64,000 nucleotides of DNA from Trichaptum fuscoviolaceum. Lineage: Eukaryota > Basidiomycota > Agaricomycetes > Hymenochaetales > Trichaptaceae. The stretch lies in the NCBI GenBank assembly GCA_910574455.1, contig CAJSYZ010000005.1:310001-374000 (forward strand), written 5' to 3'. Positions 32,507-43,541 of this stretch are shown piece after piece. Numbering within the stretch: position 1 is the stretch's first letter; every line of letters starts with the position of its first letter. The notes below the pieces were generated by a model, which was not told the DNA's origin, ran no database searches, and saw only the letters and a program-made list of their open reading frames with translations. A program made the translations under genes and the position numbers.

Positions 32507-35500
32507 TCAATCTGGAATGAAGAATTGGAAGCCACCATCACCGCCTTTCGAGTTTCGAGTGCTGCCGTTTTTCGGCAAGAGCCTGGATTCCCCGCTGGCC
32601 AGGATCGCTGGGTCGACATATTCCTCCGGGTTGTATCGTTTGTACGCGCTCCCCGCACTCGCGATGCTCGTTTTCGAGCCCTGATGGCGCAGACTTGGGT
32701 TGCGATTTGTATACGCGTTCAAGGGGCGATCCATGCCCAACGCCGAGGGTCGAGGTGACCCCGGTATCACGATGTCCTCCCGCCCACCACCACGTACATC
32801 GGGGTCAGGATTGATGTCGGACGCACGATATGCAGGTGTGCGCGGATAGACGCGCGAGCGAGGGGATTCACCGCCTTCCGTCGTGCGCGCGAAGCGGGTG
32901 CCGGATGTGAAGTTCGTCGGAGCAGGCGATGGAGCCCTTTGGCCATTGACACCAGGGAGACGGCCACTGCCATAGGGATTACCAGGCGTGTCACGGTTCG
33001 TGTACTCATCTTGATTCTGGAGGCGGCGGGAGTATGGACTCTGTAAGCCTACGGGTGGCATTCCCGGTGTGCCCATGCCTCCTGGTATTCCCACTGGTAG
33101 TGGACGTGGTGAACGAGTAGCTCCACCGTCCATCACGCTCTGCGAGCGGCCCAACAAGCTAGGCATCCTTGCATCTACACGCGGGGAGGCGAACGTATTC
33201 GAGCGCCCTAGAGCCGGAGCCGCTCCTAGATCCTGTCCAAAGCCATATTGCGGACCTAGCACTGGCTTCGCAGAGGGAGAGCGTGAGCCTGGTGCGTCAC
33301 CGTACGGATACACTCCCCCACGTCTGTTTTCTCGCCCGGAGCTAGATGACGAGTTTGTTCGTCCATACGCTAGAGAGGGCGCGGTGGTAGGCGGCAGCGC
33401 TATCAGCGTCGGATCTGTCCCGAACCCAGGTCCAAAGCCTGACGTAGCCCGGGAAGGCGCAGCTGAGAGAGAGCCTGCACGAGAAAACGATGGTCCTATC
33501 CCACCCCCACTAGGTGCCACGCCTGGCGGGCGAGGAGAGACTGGACGGGGCGGGATAAACCCCACGCTCCCTGCGTCAGATTGAGGTGGGGGCATCGGCC
33601 TGGGCGAGTTGGATGCCCCCCACTCGCCTGCATTGTCATTTTCAAACCCCCATGTGTCTCCAGCCCCTGCTTGCGAGCCTGATCTCGGGTTCTCGCCAGC
33701 CCAGGGCTCCATGCCTCTTGGAACGATTGGCAAGGCACCTGCGACGTCAATTCGAGGACTCCCACCACCTCCCGGCAGTTTTGCGTGCGGGATGACCGCT
33801 GAGCCTACGAAGCCCGGAGGTGGTTCTGGTCCCGCATAATTGCGCGTCGTCGGCGGTTGTGGCATAGAAGGCGACGCTCCTGGGATGAATCCTTCCGGCA
33901 GATCATTGTGTATCGGGCCTGTCGATGCAGGCACGAACCCGCTGGGAAGGGGGGCGTTCGAGGGACCCGTACTCATCGGCACGAAGCCATTCGGCAATGA
34001 AGGCGCGGGAGGTGGAGGGACGGGGACGAACCCCCTCGGAAGCCCATCACCCATCGGCGGGACAGGCGAATGTGTCTGGAAGCCATTCGGCAAGGGTGGC
34101 ACCGTGCCGTTGGCAGGGTGTGGCCAATTCGAATTATTACCGTAGTATGCATTTGCACCTGGGGCCTGCACAGGTGTACGCGAATCCGGGAGTATAGGCA
34201 AGACGACTGCGCCGCCTGGGAGGACAGGACTCTGCGCGAGGATGGAGGAAGCGGGCCGACCGACGCCCATCGCCGGAGATTGCGGAGCTGCTGTACCCAT
34301 GAAGCTCTGCCTCGACGGTGGGCGATTAAAACCCACATCCATTCCAGGTGGGTGTGGCCAGTTAACATTATTCCCATTTCTTTCGTCCCGGTAGATGTCA
34401 CCTCGCTGTTGCGACAGTGGAGACGGCGCTTTATACGACGGAGTCTGAGGAACGTTCGGTGTTGGCATTCCTGATCGTGACTGTAGCGACTCAGAGCGGG
34501 ACTGCACGCAAAAGAAAAAAAAGATATATTTCAGTACATTTGTTTTGACATCTGGTGTTAGAACAACATGAAGGAGCAAAGGATGAAGAAGTCTCGCCAA
34601 GACAAGCAACAGGGCAGAGCCTGAAGAAATATGCACAGAGAAGTGAAAGTACTTGGTGCACACCAGCCCCCAGGAGCGTAGACATGACCACGCACGTAGA
34701 TAAGAATATAACGAGACATCGCTCGAAACAATGAAGGAAGGAAAGGAAAGGAGGGAAAGGGGAAAAGAAATCATCCTACAGGTGGTTCAATATTAATCTC
34801 AGGAAGCTCACCGACGCCGCCGCCTCCACCTCTGGCATTTGCATTCATGCGCACCTGCGACCGACCGCTCCGCATGCTGCGCGCGTCCCCGCCGCTCAAG
34901 GGTCCGGACCCAAACCCAGAGTACCCCATGTCTGACGCCCCACTGTTGACACGCGGGCGCGTGTAGGGTTGCTCGAGACCGTGCGGCGCGAGAGGGGCAG
35001 GTGTGGTGAGAACGGCGGGCCGCCTGGGTCCACCAAACGATCCTGCGCGAGAATGAGGCGTACCGCGCATTCCCGAGCGAGGTGAAAATGCATCCTGGTG
35101 GAGAAGGCGGAGTCAGTTCATGCTGAACGCTTTAGATAAAATGGGAGAGAAAATGAAGTAGTTTTGCAGATTATGTAGGATTAGGAGCTCACCCCTGGCA
35201 TCCCGCCTTCGCCAGGCAACGGGACGTTCGTGCTCGGCGTGCTCGGTGGATATACGTCCCTCATCTCAGGCCCGCGGTCGTTCATTCCCCTATCATCCAT
35301 CCCCATCATCCCACCACCGGCGCCAATCCCAGGTCCAACGTTCATCCCGTCGCGCATGCTCGCGCGCGAGCCCGGCCGATTCAACACAGGTAGCGGTCCC
35401 TGCGGCATCGGGATCGGGTTCATCTCGCTGCCCATCCCGCCCTGGTCGTTTGCGTACACGTCGTCGTCGACGCCCATGCCCATGTCGCCCGGCTGCATGC

Positions 35501-37647
35501 GGCTGCTCAGGCTATGCCGCGAGGTCATATGTCGTGGGCCAGGCGAGCTCTCCGGGATGGCACTTAAGCCCCCGCCACCGTAGCCCATGTTCATACCCAT
35601 TCCACGCTCACCCCCCGGACCCGACCCCGACCCACCAAAGTTGTTGGGCGAGAGGATGGAGAGGTTCGACGTCGAGACGGAAGCGACGCTCTCTCGGTCT
35701 CCGAATCGCCTGTGAGTAGGTCTCATCCCACTTCCGCCTCCTCCACCTCCGCCTCCACCTGGTGCATTCCCACCGCCGTTACCATACGGATCCTGCACAT
35801 AGTCGCGTACGATCACGCCCTTATCGCCTTCATCGCCGCCCATGTTCAGTGGAGGTCCGGGTGACTGCGATGGTGAGGGCGGCATTCTCGAGAGCTCATG
35901 CGGGGGTGGTAAGGGGATGCTGCCATCCGCTTGACTCTCCGGGATATACCCGTCCGGCGGGATGTCAACGTGGGAGTGCGCCGGCGAGCGCTGCATGCTG
36001 TGCACGGTAATCGGACGCACGTTATTAGGGTCAGGATTGTAGTCTGGTTCAGGCATACGTACGGAACGCCGGGAGCGTTGAGAACGATGTGTTGCAACGG
36101 AGGCGGCGGGTGAGGACGCACGCGTGTAGTTGACGTTATTGGTCGTTTGTTGGGGAAGGGGCGTCGTGAGCATCGACCGCGGAGGGCCGGCATCCTCGAA
36201 GGCCGCGACATCTGGTGCATCCTCGTTAATCTCGACATTCCGGTCGTAACCTCCTGAGACGGATGTGCGAGCCTTGCGCCCTGTTAACCGCCTGATGAGG
36301 TTGGCTGCTGGGCCTGAGCGGGCACGACGTGGAGGAGCTGGGTTGGGATTGGGAAAGGGCATTGGAAGTGGTCCACCACGCGGCACTTGCTGTTGTGGTT
36401 GCTCGCGATATGCGCGCTGTTGAGGAGGTATTTGTTGCTGAGGAGGAAGCTGTTCGGTCTCAGGGATCGGCATTGGCATGCGCTCGCCGACGTCCTCAAA
36501 GTCGTCCATGTCAACACGTCGTTCTGGACCACCCTCGTCGTCCTCATAAGGCGTATCTAGCGCGTCTTCGCCATCACCCTCCACATCTCCGTTAATATAC
36601 GCGTCGTATTGCGCGCGCACACGCGCTACAGCCGCACGATACGCTTCTCGCCGTCCCTCCCGCCTGCCTTCTCGCCTTCCCTCATTGTATCCCTCCTCTC
36701 GCCCTCGTCTTACACCTTCTTCCCGCGCCGACTTGATGGCAGTCTCCGTCTCCAGCCTGCGAAGCTTTGCTTTCGCCTTTGCGACCTCTTCCTCCGCCTG
36801 CAGCTTCTCCCGCTCAAGGTCTGTTATGTTTTCGTTTGCCTGCGTGATGCGAGCCTGAGCAGTCTCCAGTTGCAATTTGTACAGCCTCAGCTCCTCGTTC
36901 AGACGGATTACGTCGGATTGCGCAGTTTGCCGTACGCTATTGACTGCCCGCCAACGTGCTTCTGCCTCGGTAAGTCGGCGTTCGAGTTCGGACGCGCGTG
37001 CCATTTCCTGCTCGAGCCGCTCGGACGCTTGGTGAAGGAGCACGAGGGAATGAGATTCAGTGGGAGGCGCATGTTGAGTTAGCAAGAGTCGAATGAGGTC
37101 GTGTGTTCGCGATGAACGGTCTTTGTGCCGTCGTGATCGCGTGCGTGAGGATGTAGGCGACTCTATCGAATCATCGTGGTGTTTGTAAGGTCTCCCGACA
37201 GTGTTCGTGGTGCCGTAGACAGCCGCTGCGGACGCACTGGGATCATTGACGAACGGGCGAGGACCTGAAGTAGTGTTTGGTGTCGCTCCAGGCGGTGTAG
37301 AGTAGTACTCGTTCGCGCTGTTGCCATTCCGGCCGTCGTTTGTATAGTCGGGTTCGGTCTTGTAGTAATGGCCTCCGTCGCCGTGAGGAGGGACCGGTAG
37401 GGGCTCCCCGCTGTCACTGTCGGTGTGAGGCGAAGGCGGCGATGGTCGACGAGGCAGAGAGAAGTAGTCCATGAGAGGCGTGAGCTTGAGTGAACGATAA
37501 GTGATATATCTATTGCACGCACCTGCTAGTGATAGAACCTCCGGAATCAGCCTCTGCCCCGTTGCCGTTTCCATTCACCAGGCCGTTGAAATTCGTATTG
37601 GAGGCGACTTGCGGCTGCGGGAACTCGAGCTCTGCATCGCGCGACAT
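32507..37647 (-). CDS. gene P: large coiled-coil, Pro/Gly-rich low-complexity protein
   Basis: Start M-S-R-D-A-E-L-E-F-P-Q at 37647 in a short first exon. The next exon must be entered at a downstream acceptor (before D-S-G-E-P-L-P-V-P) to stay in frame. About residues 170-330 form a coiled coil followed by a highly basic tract (E-G-R-R-E-G-R-R-E-G-R-R-E-A-Y). The remaining thousand or so residues are low complexity, with polyglycine, P-P-P runs and a tandem module of the type L-P-N-G-F-V-P-M-S-T-G-P repeated several times. It ends Q-F-F-I-P-D. The exon around 34777-35094 is flanked by introns; the most downstream exon runs from about 34500 to 32507. I do not recognise the family. The length and coiled coil suggest a scaffold, for example at cell polarity or septation sites, but this is only a guess. 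Confidence 0.78.
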
Positions 37648-38727
37648 CGTCTTCTCTTCATGCAGCCAGTGTGATATCCGAGCTTGAACCTTGAGTGTAA
37701 ATTATGCTCTGCGTGCACCTTTGCGACCTATTGGACTTGGAAGAGAGTTAGTATACTCCAACGACGATCGCGAGAAGGTGAAAGCCAGTGAAATGAAAGC
37801 GCATGAGCTCACCGTCGACGTTCTGAGCTATGCTGTTCTCATAGGCAACGTGTTTGTGGCTACTCAGCCTCCTGCAGTTCACCTTGAGGCATCGGACTTT
37901 GGTCGCCTGCCATCATCAGCCCGAGTTGGTGTACAAAGATGCACAAATATGGTCAACCCTCGGTAGATTTACTGTACTTCCGCTTCCACATTCCTCATTC
38001 CTCATTCCGAATACCTAGCCAGAATCTTGGTAAGTAGGAGGTTCGGCCACTAGACCAAATGGGTGGTAGTGGGAAAGTTCGAACAGACCGATGTTCTCGG
38101 TGGACGTTTTCGTCGAAAGGAGGGTTGGCGATGGTGGAAGTGGGAGGTCAAGAAGATGTGGGGCTTCGACGTCGAGCATGCCACTGCTTTATATCCTCTG
38201 AGTTTGCGCCGAACAAACATGCTAAATATTGTGATGTGGACGAGCTACGTAGCTCGAGGTTCCAAGATCGGTGGACTGAAATCAAATGCCTCATTCGGTC
38301 AAGGCAAGTTTCGTAAAATAAATATCATTGATAAGTGGTCTTCTTCATTCATGAAATACTAAAGGGTTGGACAATGATTAACCTCCAACAACCGCAAACT
38401 GTGATGTAGAGATTGATGCTTCATGAGTTGCTCAAATTTTGGTTCTCAATACATTTCCCAATATTATAATACATCTTGGTCAGAAGCGTAGTGTCAAAAT
38501 ATCTTCCCCAGTGAGAAGCTCCTTGCCACTGGTGATCCATCTGAACTGCAAAACAATTTCTGTAAACATACCTTGAAGTCTTGAACTGATTAAGTTGTAA
38601 CGATGTTTGAGAAATAACTTCATCAGATGAAAGTATTAACTACTGTACTACTTTAGGACTTTCGAAGCCAGGTCCGGCGCCTCTTGGACTCTAACTTGAA
38701 CTCTGTTTACACCAAACTGTATTAGAT
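37648..38727. other. intergenic between divergent gene P and Cir_N gene
   Basis: About 1.08 kb lying in the unique spacer between the inverted arms. It holds the two divergent promoters. Open frames near 38060-38360 overlap each other and match nothing I know. Confidence 0.55.
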
Positions 38728-39866
38728 ATGGGAAAACTCAACATCGCCCACCACAAATCCTATCACCCGTACCGGAGAGACAACATCGAGCGCGTACGGA
38801 GAGATGAAGAGGCCGAACGTCTGAAGGACGAGCAGGAAGAGGGGCGGATTCGGTTGGCCGTGAGTCTGTTACAGAGTCTGCATGGTGTCTCATTTTGATA
38901 ATAGGACAACTGTGTAGGACAGTGAAGCGCGTATCTCGCTCCTGCGTGAACGAGCGGGACTTGCGAATACCTCGTCGAAATCGCGGAAGAAGCTCGACGA
39001 CGAGAAGGAACGCGCTCTTCTTGAGCAAGCAGTGTCGAACCCCTCGTCGGCTGTAGCGAGTACTCCTGAACCCAGTGGTGCCTCTGCGAGTTTGACGACG
39101 GACGGGAAAGGACATATAAACCTATTTGGAGATCTTGAATCGGTGTGTTTCCGTTCCTGCAGCTCCATTCGTTTGTTTCTTGCTGAATCCTGATTTTCTT
39201 AGGCTACTGTAACCGCTGCTCTAACAGCCTCATCCAAGTTCGCCAAGTCATCCAAAGACTCAAAGGAGAAGGAAGACGAGAAAGGGATACCTTTGGCTCC
39301 AAGCAAGAAGGACTTGAAGCCATGGTACAGCGAGCGTGAAATGGATCCGGAGAAGGGGAGAGATGAAGATCGAAGGTATTTCTCTCCATCACCTTTGTTT
39401 CTTGCTAATGTTCTGATTCGTATGTGTAACAAGAAATCGCGATTCATCACACAAATCTTTGTCTGATCCCCTGACATCCATCAACCGCCAACTCGCTGTC
39501 CGTTTCCCTCCTACTCCAACTAATAGCGCCAGTGGACCACAGAGGAGAGAATGGGGCCGACCGCCACCTCCGCCTTCTCGCCCGTCCTCAGCTGCAGCTA
39601 CCGAAACCGAAACCGACCCCGCTCGCACCGCCCGCCTATCTCGCGAATCGTCCGAGCGGCAACGTGCCCTCGCGCTTATCGCGCGTCGAAAGCGAGAAGC
39701 GGCGGGCTCGGCCACACCGTCGACGATCTCTGGTTCTTCGAGGAGCAGATATGGGGATCAGTTCAATGCTAGGGACGTGGAAGAGGCGCATCGGGATCGA
39801 GAAAGACAGGATAGGCGAGAGAGGGACAGGAGACGATACTCGGAACGACGTTGGGAGGACGCATGA
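38728..39866 (+). CDS. Cir_N-domain protein, LENG1-like
   Basis: Four exons. The N-terminus K-S-Y-H-P-Y-R-R-D-N-I-E-R-V-R-R-D-E followed by an acidic/basic helix (E-E-A-E-R-L-K-D-E-Q-E-E) and L-L-R-E-R-A-G is the Cir_N (CBF1-interacting corepressor N-terminal) motif. It resembles LENG1-type proteins more than Cwc25, whose N-terminus differs. Later parts include G-H-I-N-L-F-G-D-L-E, K-D-L-K-P-W-Y-S-E-R-E and a C-terminus rich in R/D/E (R-E-R-D-R-R-R-Y-S-E-R-R-W). Proteins of this group are nuclear and linked to pre-mRNA splicing. Single copy here, located in the unique spacer between the duplicated arms. Confidence 0.85.
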
Positions 39867-39967
39867 GCCTGATTGCGCACAATCTCGACTGATCCTCCTT
39901 CCCCTTATCCCCTATCCCCCGCAGAACCAACACAATCTACTATCGACTAACTGCTGAGCGACGGTCT

Positions 39968-40881
39968 GGACAGATCCAACATTGATAGCGCTGCCGCCTA
40001 CCACTGCGCCCTCTCTAGCGTATGGCCGAACAAACTCGTCATCTAGCTCCGGGCGGGATAATAGACGTGGGGGAGTGTATCCGTACGGTGACGCGCCAGG
40101 CTCCCGCTCTCCCTCTGCGAAACCAGTGCTGGGCCCGCAATATGGCTTTGGACAGGACCCAGGGGCGGCTCCGGCTCTAGGGCGCTCGAATACATTTACC
40201 TCCCCGCGTATGGATGCAAGGATGCCTGGCTCGTTGGGCCGCTCGCAGAGCGTGATGGATGGTGGAGCTACTCGTTCACCACGTCCACTACCAGTGGGAA
40301 TGCCAGGAGGCATGGGCACACCGGGAATGCCACCCGTAGGATTACAGAGTCCATACTCCCGCCGCCTCCAGCCTCAAGACGAGTACACAAACCGTGACAC
40401 GCCTGGTAATCCCTATGGCGGTGGCCGTCTCCCTGGTGCTAACGGCCAAAGGGCCCCTTCGCCTGCTCCGACGAACTATACATCCGGCACCCGCTTCGCG
40501 CGCACGACGGAAGGCGGCGAGTCCCCCCGCTCGCGCGTCTACCCGCGTACGCCTGCATACCGCCCTTCTGATATTAATGCTGACCCCAATGTGCATGCTG
40601 GTGGGCGGGACGACATCGTGATACCGGGGTCACCTTGACCCTCGGCGTTGGGCATGGATCGCCCCTTGAACGCGTATACAGACCGCAACCCAAGTCTGCA
40701 CCATCAGGGTTCGAAAACGAGTATCGCAAGTGCGGGGAGTGCATACAAACGATACAACCCGGACGAATATGTTGACCCAGCGATCCTGGCCAGCGGGGAA
40801 TCCAGGCTCTTGCCGAAAAATGGGAGTGCTCGGAACTCGAAAGGCGGTGATGGTGGCTTCCAATTCTTCATTCCAGATTGA
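39968..40881 (+). pseudogene. truncated copy of the 3' end of gene P, with a nonsense mutation
   Basis: Copies the last roughly 300 residues of gene P (from L-I-A-L-P-P-T-T-A-P-S to Q-F-F-I-P-D) in opposite orientation. It lacks everything 5' of 39968, including start, coiled coil and promoter. A CGA (Arg) codon in P is TGA here (40636-40638), so even this part is interrupted. Downstream of it the frame continues to the original stop. It was created as the broken end of the segmental duplication. It lies about 100 bp from the 3' end of the Cir_N gene, so read-through transcripts could include it. Confidence 0.93.
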
Positions 40882-41228
40882 TGGGTATTCACTATTTCTT
40901 ATGACTCCCTCAGAATTTTTGACCTTTTCTTGCATCGCTTCTTGTCAACCATGTAATTACACGGATACACATTAAGGATCTTAACGCACAGCATGGCATT
41001 TACCTCTTATCTTTTCTTTGATGTATGTCTTCTTTTTCTTTTACAAGGCGAGTAAACGAGGGAGGTACATTGTACATTAGCTACAATCTAATATTTCCGG
41101 TTCATCAAAACATAATGAAACATACATTTGAAGTCAATAAACTCGTGAGAGTATATCAGGCTGAGCTATCGTCACAGTCCCAATAGTCTCGCATCTCTCC
41201 CTCGAACCACGAATTATCCAGTCACCAA
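40882..41228. other. intergenic, P pseudogene / F-box-2
   Basis: 347 bp, homologous to 32130-32506 on the other arm. It contains the F-box-2 promoter; nothing more specific is visible. Confidence 0.6.
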
Positions 41229-42999
41229 ATGTCGAATCTTCCGCCAGAAATATGGCTAAATATCCTTCGCAGTCTTCATAAGAATGACATTAAAGACGTC
41301 TCTTTGGTATCTCTATACCTGCATGAAGCAGCCATATCCATCCTTTTCAACTCCGTCGAGCTCTGGTTTGGTTGCTTCCCCATCAGATCTGAACAATATG
41401 GACTACAGGATGTATCTGCAGATCCTTCAATGGAGGAAAGACAAACCCAACGGTCGTTACAAATTTTGCTTAGAATAGCTCAAGATACTGCTTTTGCGCA
41501 ATCAATAACGCACCTTCGGGTCATTGCTCTGGTAGACCACGCTATGGTGTTTGAGCGATGTATGTACGCGCCCATATATATCCAGACGAACATTGCTAAC
41601 GAGAAACTCAGATCATCTCCGGAATGCAATTTTAGTGATGCATAAATTACGTCGTTTTGAGTGGATAGGCGAACCTATATACCAGGATATCGCAAAGGAG
41701 TTAAGTACGAACTACCCGCAGATGGATAGCTTGTACATCACACAGTGAGTCTACTCTTCGTCTTTGATTTGGTCTCTTATCCAGGCATAGACTCAACGAA
41801 ACCTCCGGGATGGCCCTTTCGTCAATCCGTGGTCTCCGTGAACTTCGCCTCATCGACTCGAACAAGTCCTCTGTTGGTATTCCTCCCAACACCGGGCCTG
41901 GCGTGTCTGTCTTGAATGCATTATTTGACAGAAATAAGAGCTCCTTACGCCACGTTGCTCTGACCGGAGCAGAGGCTTGGAAGTGCGACCTTCTGCGGCT
42001 ATCTGAGAATCTTACGCACCTTGCTGTCAACGACGCTGGCCACTGCGACGGACTGGATCTATTCCTCAGACACGCCAGCAATCTTGAATCATTGACCCTT
42101 TTGGATCTTCATACCCTCCGCTTCCTTCCGAGCGGACCCAATGACAAGGGCCTGCTACCAAGGCTGACGGACTTGAAGCTACAAATGGACTATCCCGTAA
42201 CGAACTTCCTTATCAACATCGACCTTGTCGCAGAAACCGAACATCTATTGGCATTCATAGAGCATCATAGAAACCTCAGGCGGTTCGATTTTTCATTGTG
42301 GCCCATACATTCAGACATGCCTATCATGTTCTTCGACGATGAGAACATGCAAGACTTTCATGCGGCGGCGGCACCTTGGTTTTCCAATATCGTACGTGCA
42401 GTTCAGAAGCTAGAAGACGTCCGGTCACTCGGGGTAAGCTTCCCCAACCTGCCTAACGTTGAAATGGTACGTCTGGCAGCGGAACTGTGCAGAATCCGAC
42501 TTTTGCGCAACTGCACATCTTTGAGATTAAGCGGACTTGACAAAGTAGACTTCCATCTCATTGTAAGTCATATCCAATATCTTTTGCGATTATCGTCGGT
42601 TCATATTCGTTTTAGATCGACGGAGTTCTTTCACGCCTTGAAAACCTAAGCTTCTTAGCCCTGCACAACGCTCGTCCTTTCGAATCATGTAGTCGCGATT
42701 TCCGACTGCCAGCAGCGGAGGACTTTGTGTACACGTACCCATTACTGTCGCTCCAGACAACCTGCCTCGCAAACAGCTTCTTCGATATAGATCGCTTCAG
42801 CGGTCGCTATGAACCGTTCCATAGGTGGCCTGCCGAGCGGATACGCATGTGGACTGAGGCGGATTTCCCCACTGCCGATGCACATTGGTTAATGTCGTAT
42901 CGGTCTATCTCCGAGCAGTATGATTTTGCACTAGATCATCCCGGAGAAGAAGAAGAATTCGATGGTGACAATGACGCTATGATGCATATGGCTTGGTAA
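41229..42999 (+). CDS. F-box-2: F-box protein, duplicate of F-box-1
   Basis: F-box at the N-terminus (L-P-P-E-I-W-L-N-I-L-R-S-L, then D-V-S-L-V-S-L-Y-L-H-E-A-A), predicted Skp1-binding subunit of an SCF ligase. The exon-intron plan equals F-box-1; for example the junction giving T-Q-L-N-E-T-S-G-M-A-L-S-S is phase-conserved. Differences from F-box-1 are scattered substitutions and one extra Glu in the acidic C-terminus (G-E-E-E-E-F-D-G-D), with no frameshift or stop. It lies on the right arm of the inverted duplication, between the P pseudogene and MYND-6 (convergent). Both copies appear maintained, unlike the P fragment. Confidence 0.87.
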
Positions 43000-43541
43000 A
43001 AAAAACTTTCATGAAGATGCAAGGGTGAGCTAGGCTTTTACAATGTAATGTCCCTATTGCACTCTTTCCAATTTATAAGAAAAAAAGTTTAAACTTCATA
43101 CTCACCTGCTTCATCTAGTCTTTACATCACTTCTGCTATCCCCCAAAGTTTTCAAAATAAAGTATAAGAATGATGGGAAAGGTGTACATTTTCGTAAGAA
43201 CAGGCAAGATTCGACCGAAAATCATTTGACATCTGGAAATAGCCCAGGGGAAATGGTGTATCTAAAACGCACATCTGAAACAAGTCATTCGAAAGGCTCT
43301 CTATTCGATGCAAATGCGGAAAGTGTATATCAAATTGGCTCACTTAAATTCGATGTTCAGTACTTTATTATCGGATTCAGATTGAGCACGTATCCAGGAT
43401 CCTCGGAAATCATCGCATATCCCTTATTGTCAGAGTTACAAGTACTAGTGATACATACAGTCAGAATACATTTCGTTCAATGGACTACAATTATATCTGG
43501 ATAGCTAAGAGTTCTATTCGTGTTAAGGCTGGTTCATAGGG
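43000..43541. other. intergenic between convergent F-box-2 and MYND-6
   Basis: 540 bp, AT-rich, the right-arm counterpart of 29861-30363 near its left edge. No gene seen. Confidence 0.6.

Larger units (their letters stand above)
27665..33420 (+). repeat. left arm of 5.8-kb inverted segmental duplication
   Basis: Covers MYND-5, F-box-1 and the 3' end of gene P. It matches 39968-45765 in reverse orientation continuously, including the intergenic region between MYND-5 and F-box-1. The inner breakpoint is sharp: the block starting GGACAGATCC (33411-33420, minus) appears at 39968. The outer end is just upstream of the MYND-5 ATG, where similarity to the region upstream of MYND-6 stops. Confidence 0.88.

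Noticed and set aside
33069..34474. Plus-strand frames rich in Gly/Pro opposite gene P
   Set aside because: Antisense of a low-complexity GC-rich coding region. The minus frame continues into the coiled coil and is copied in the P pseudogene.
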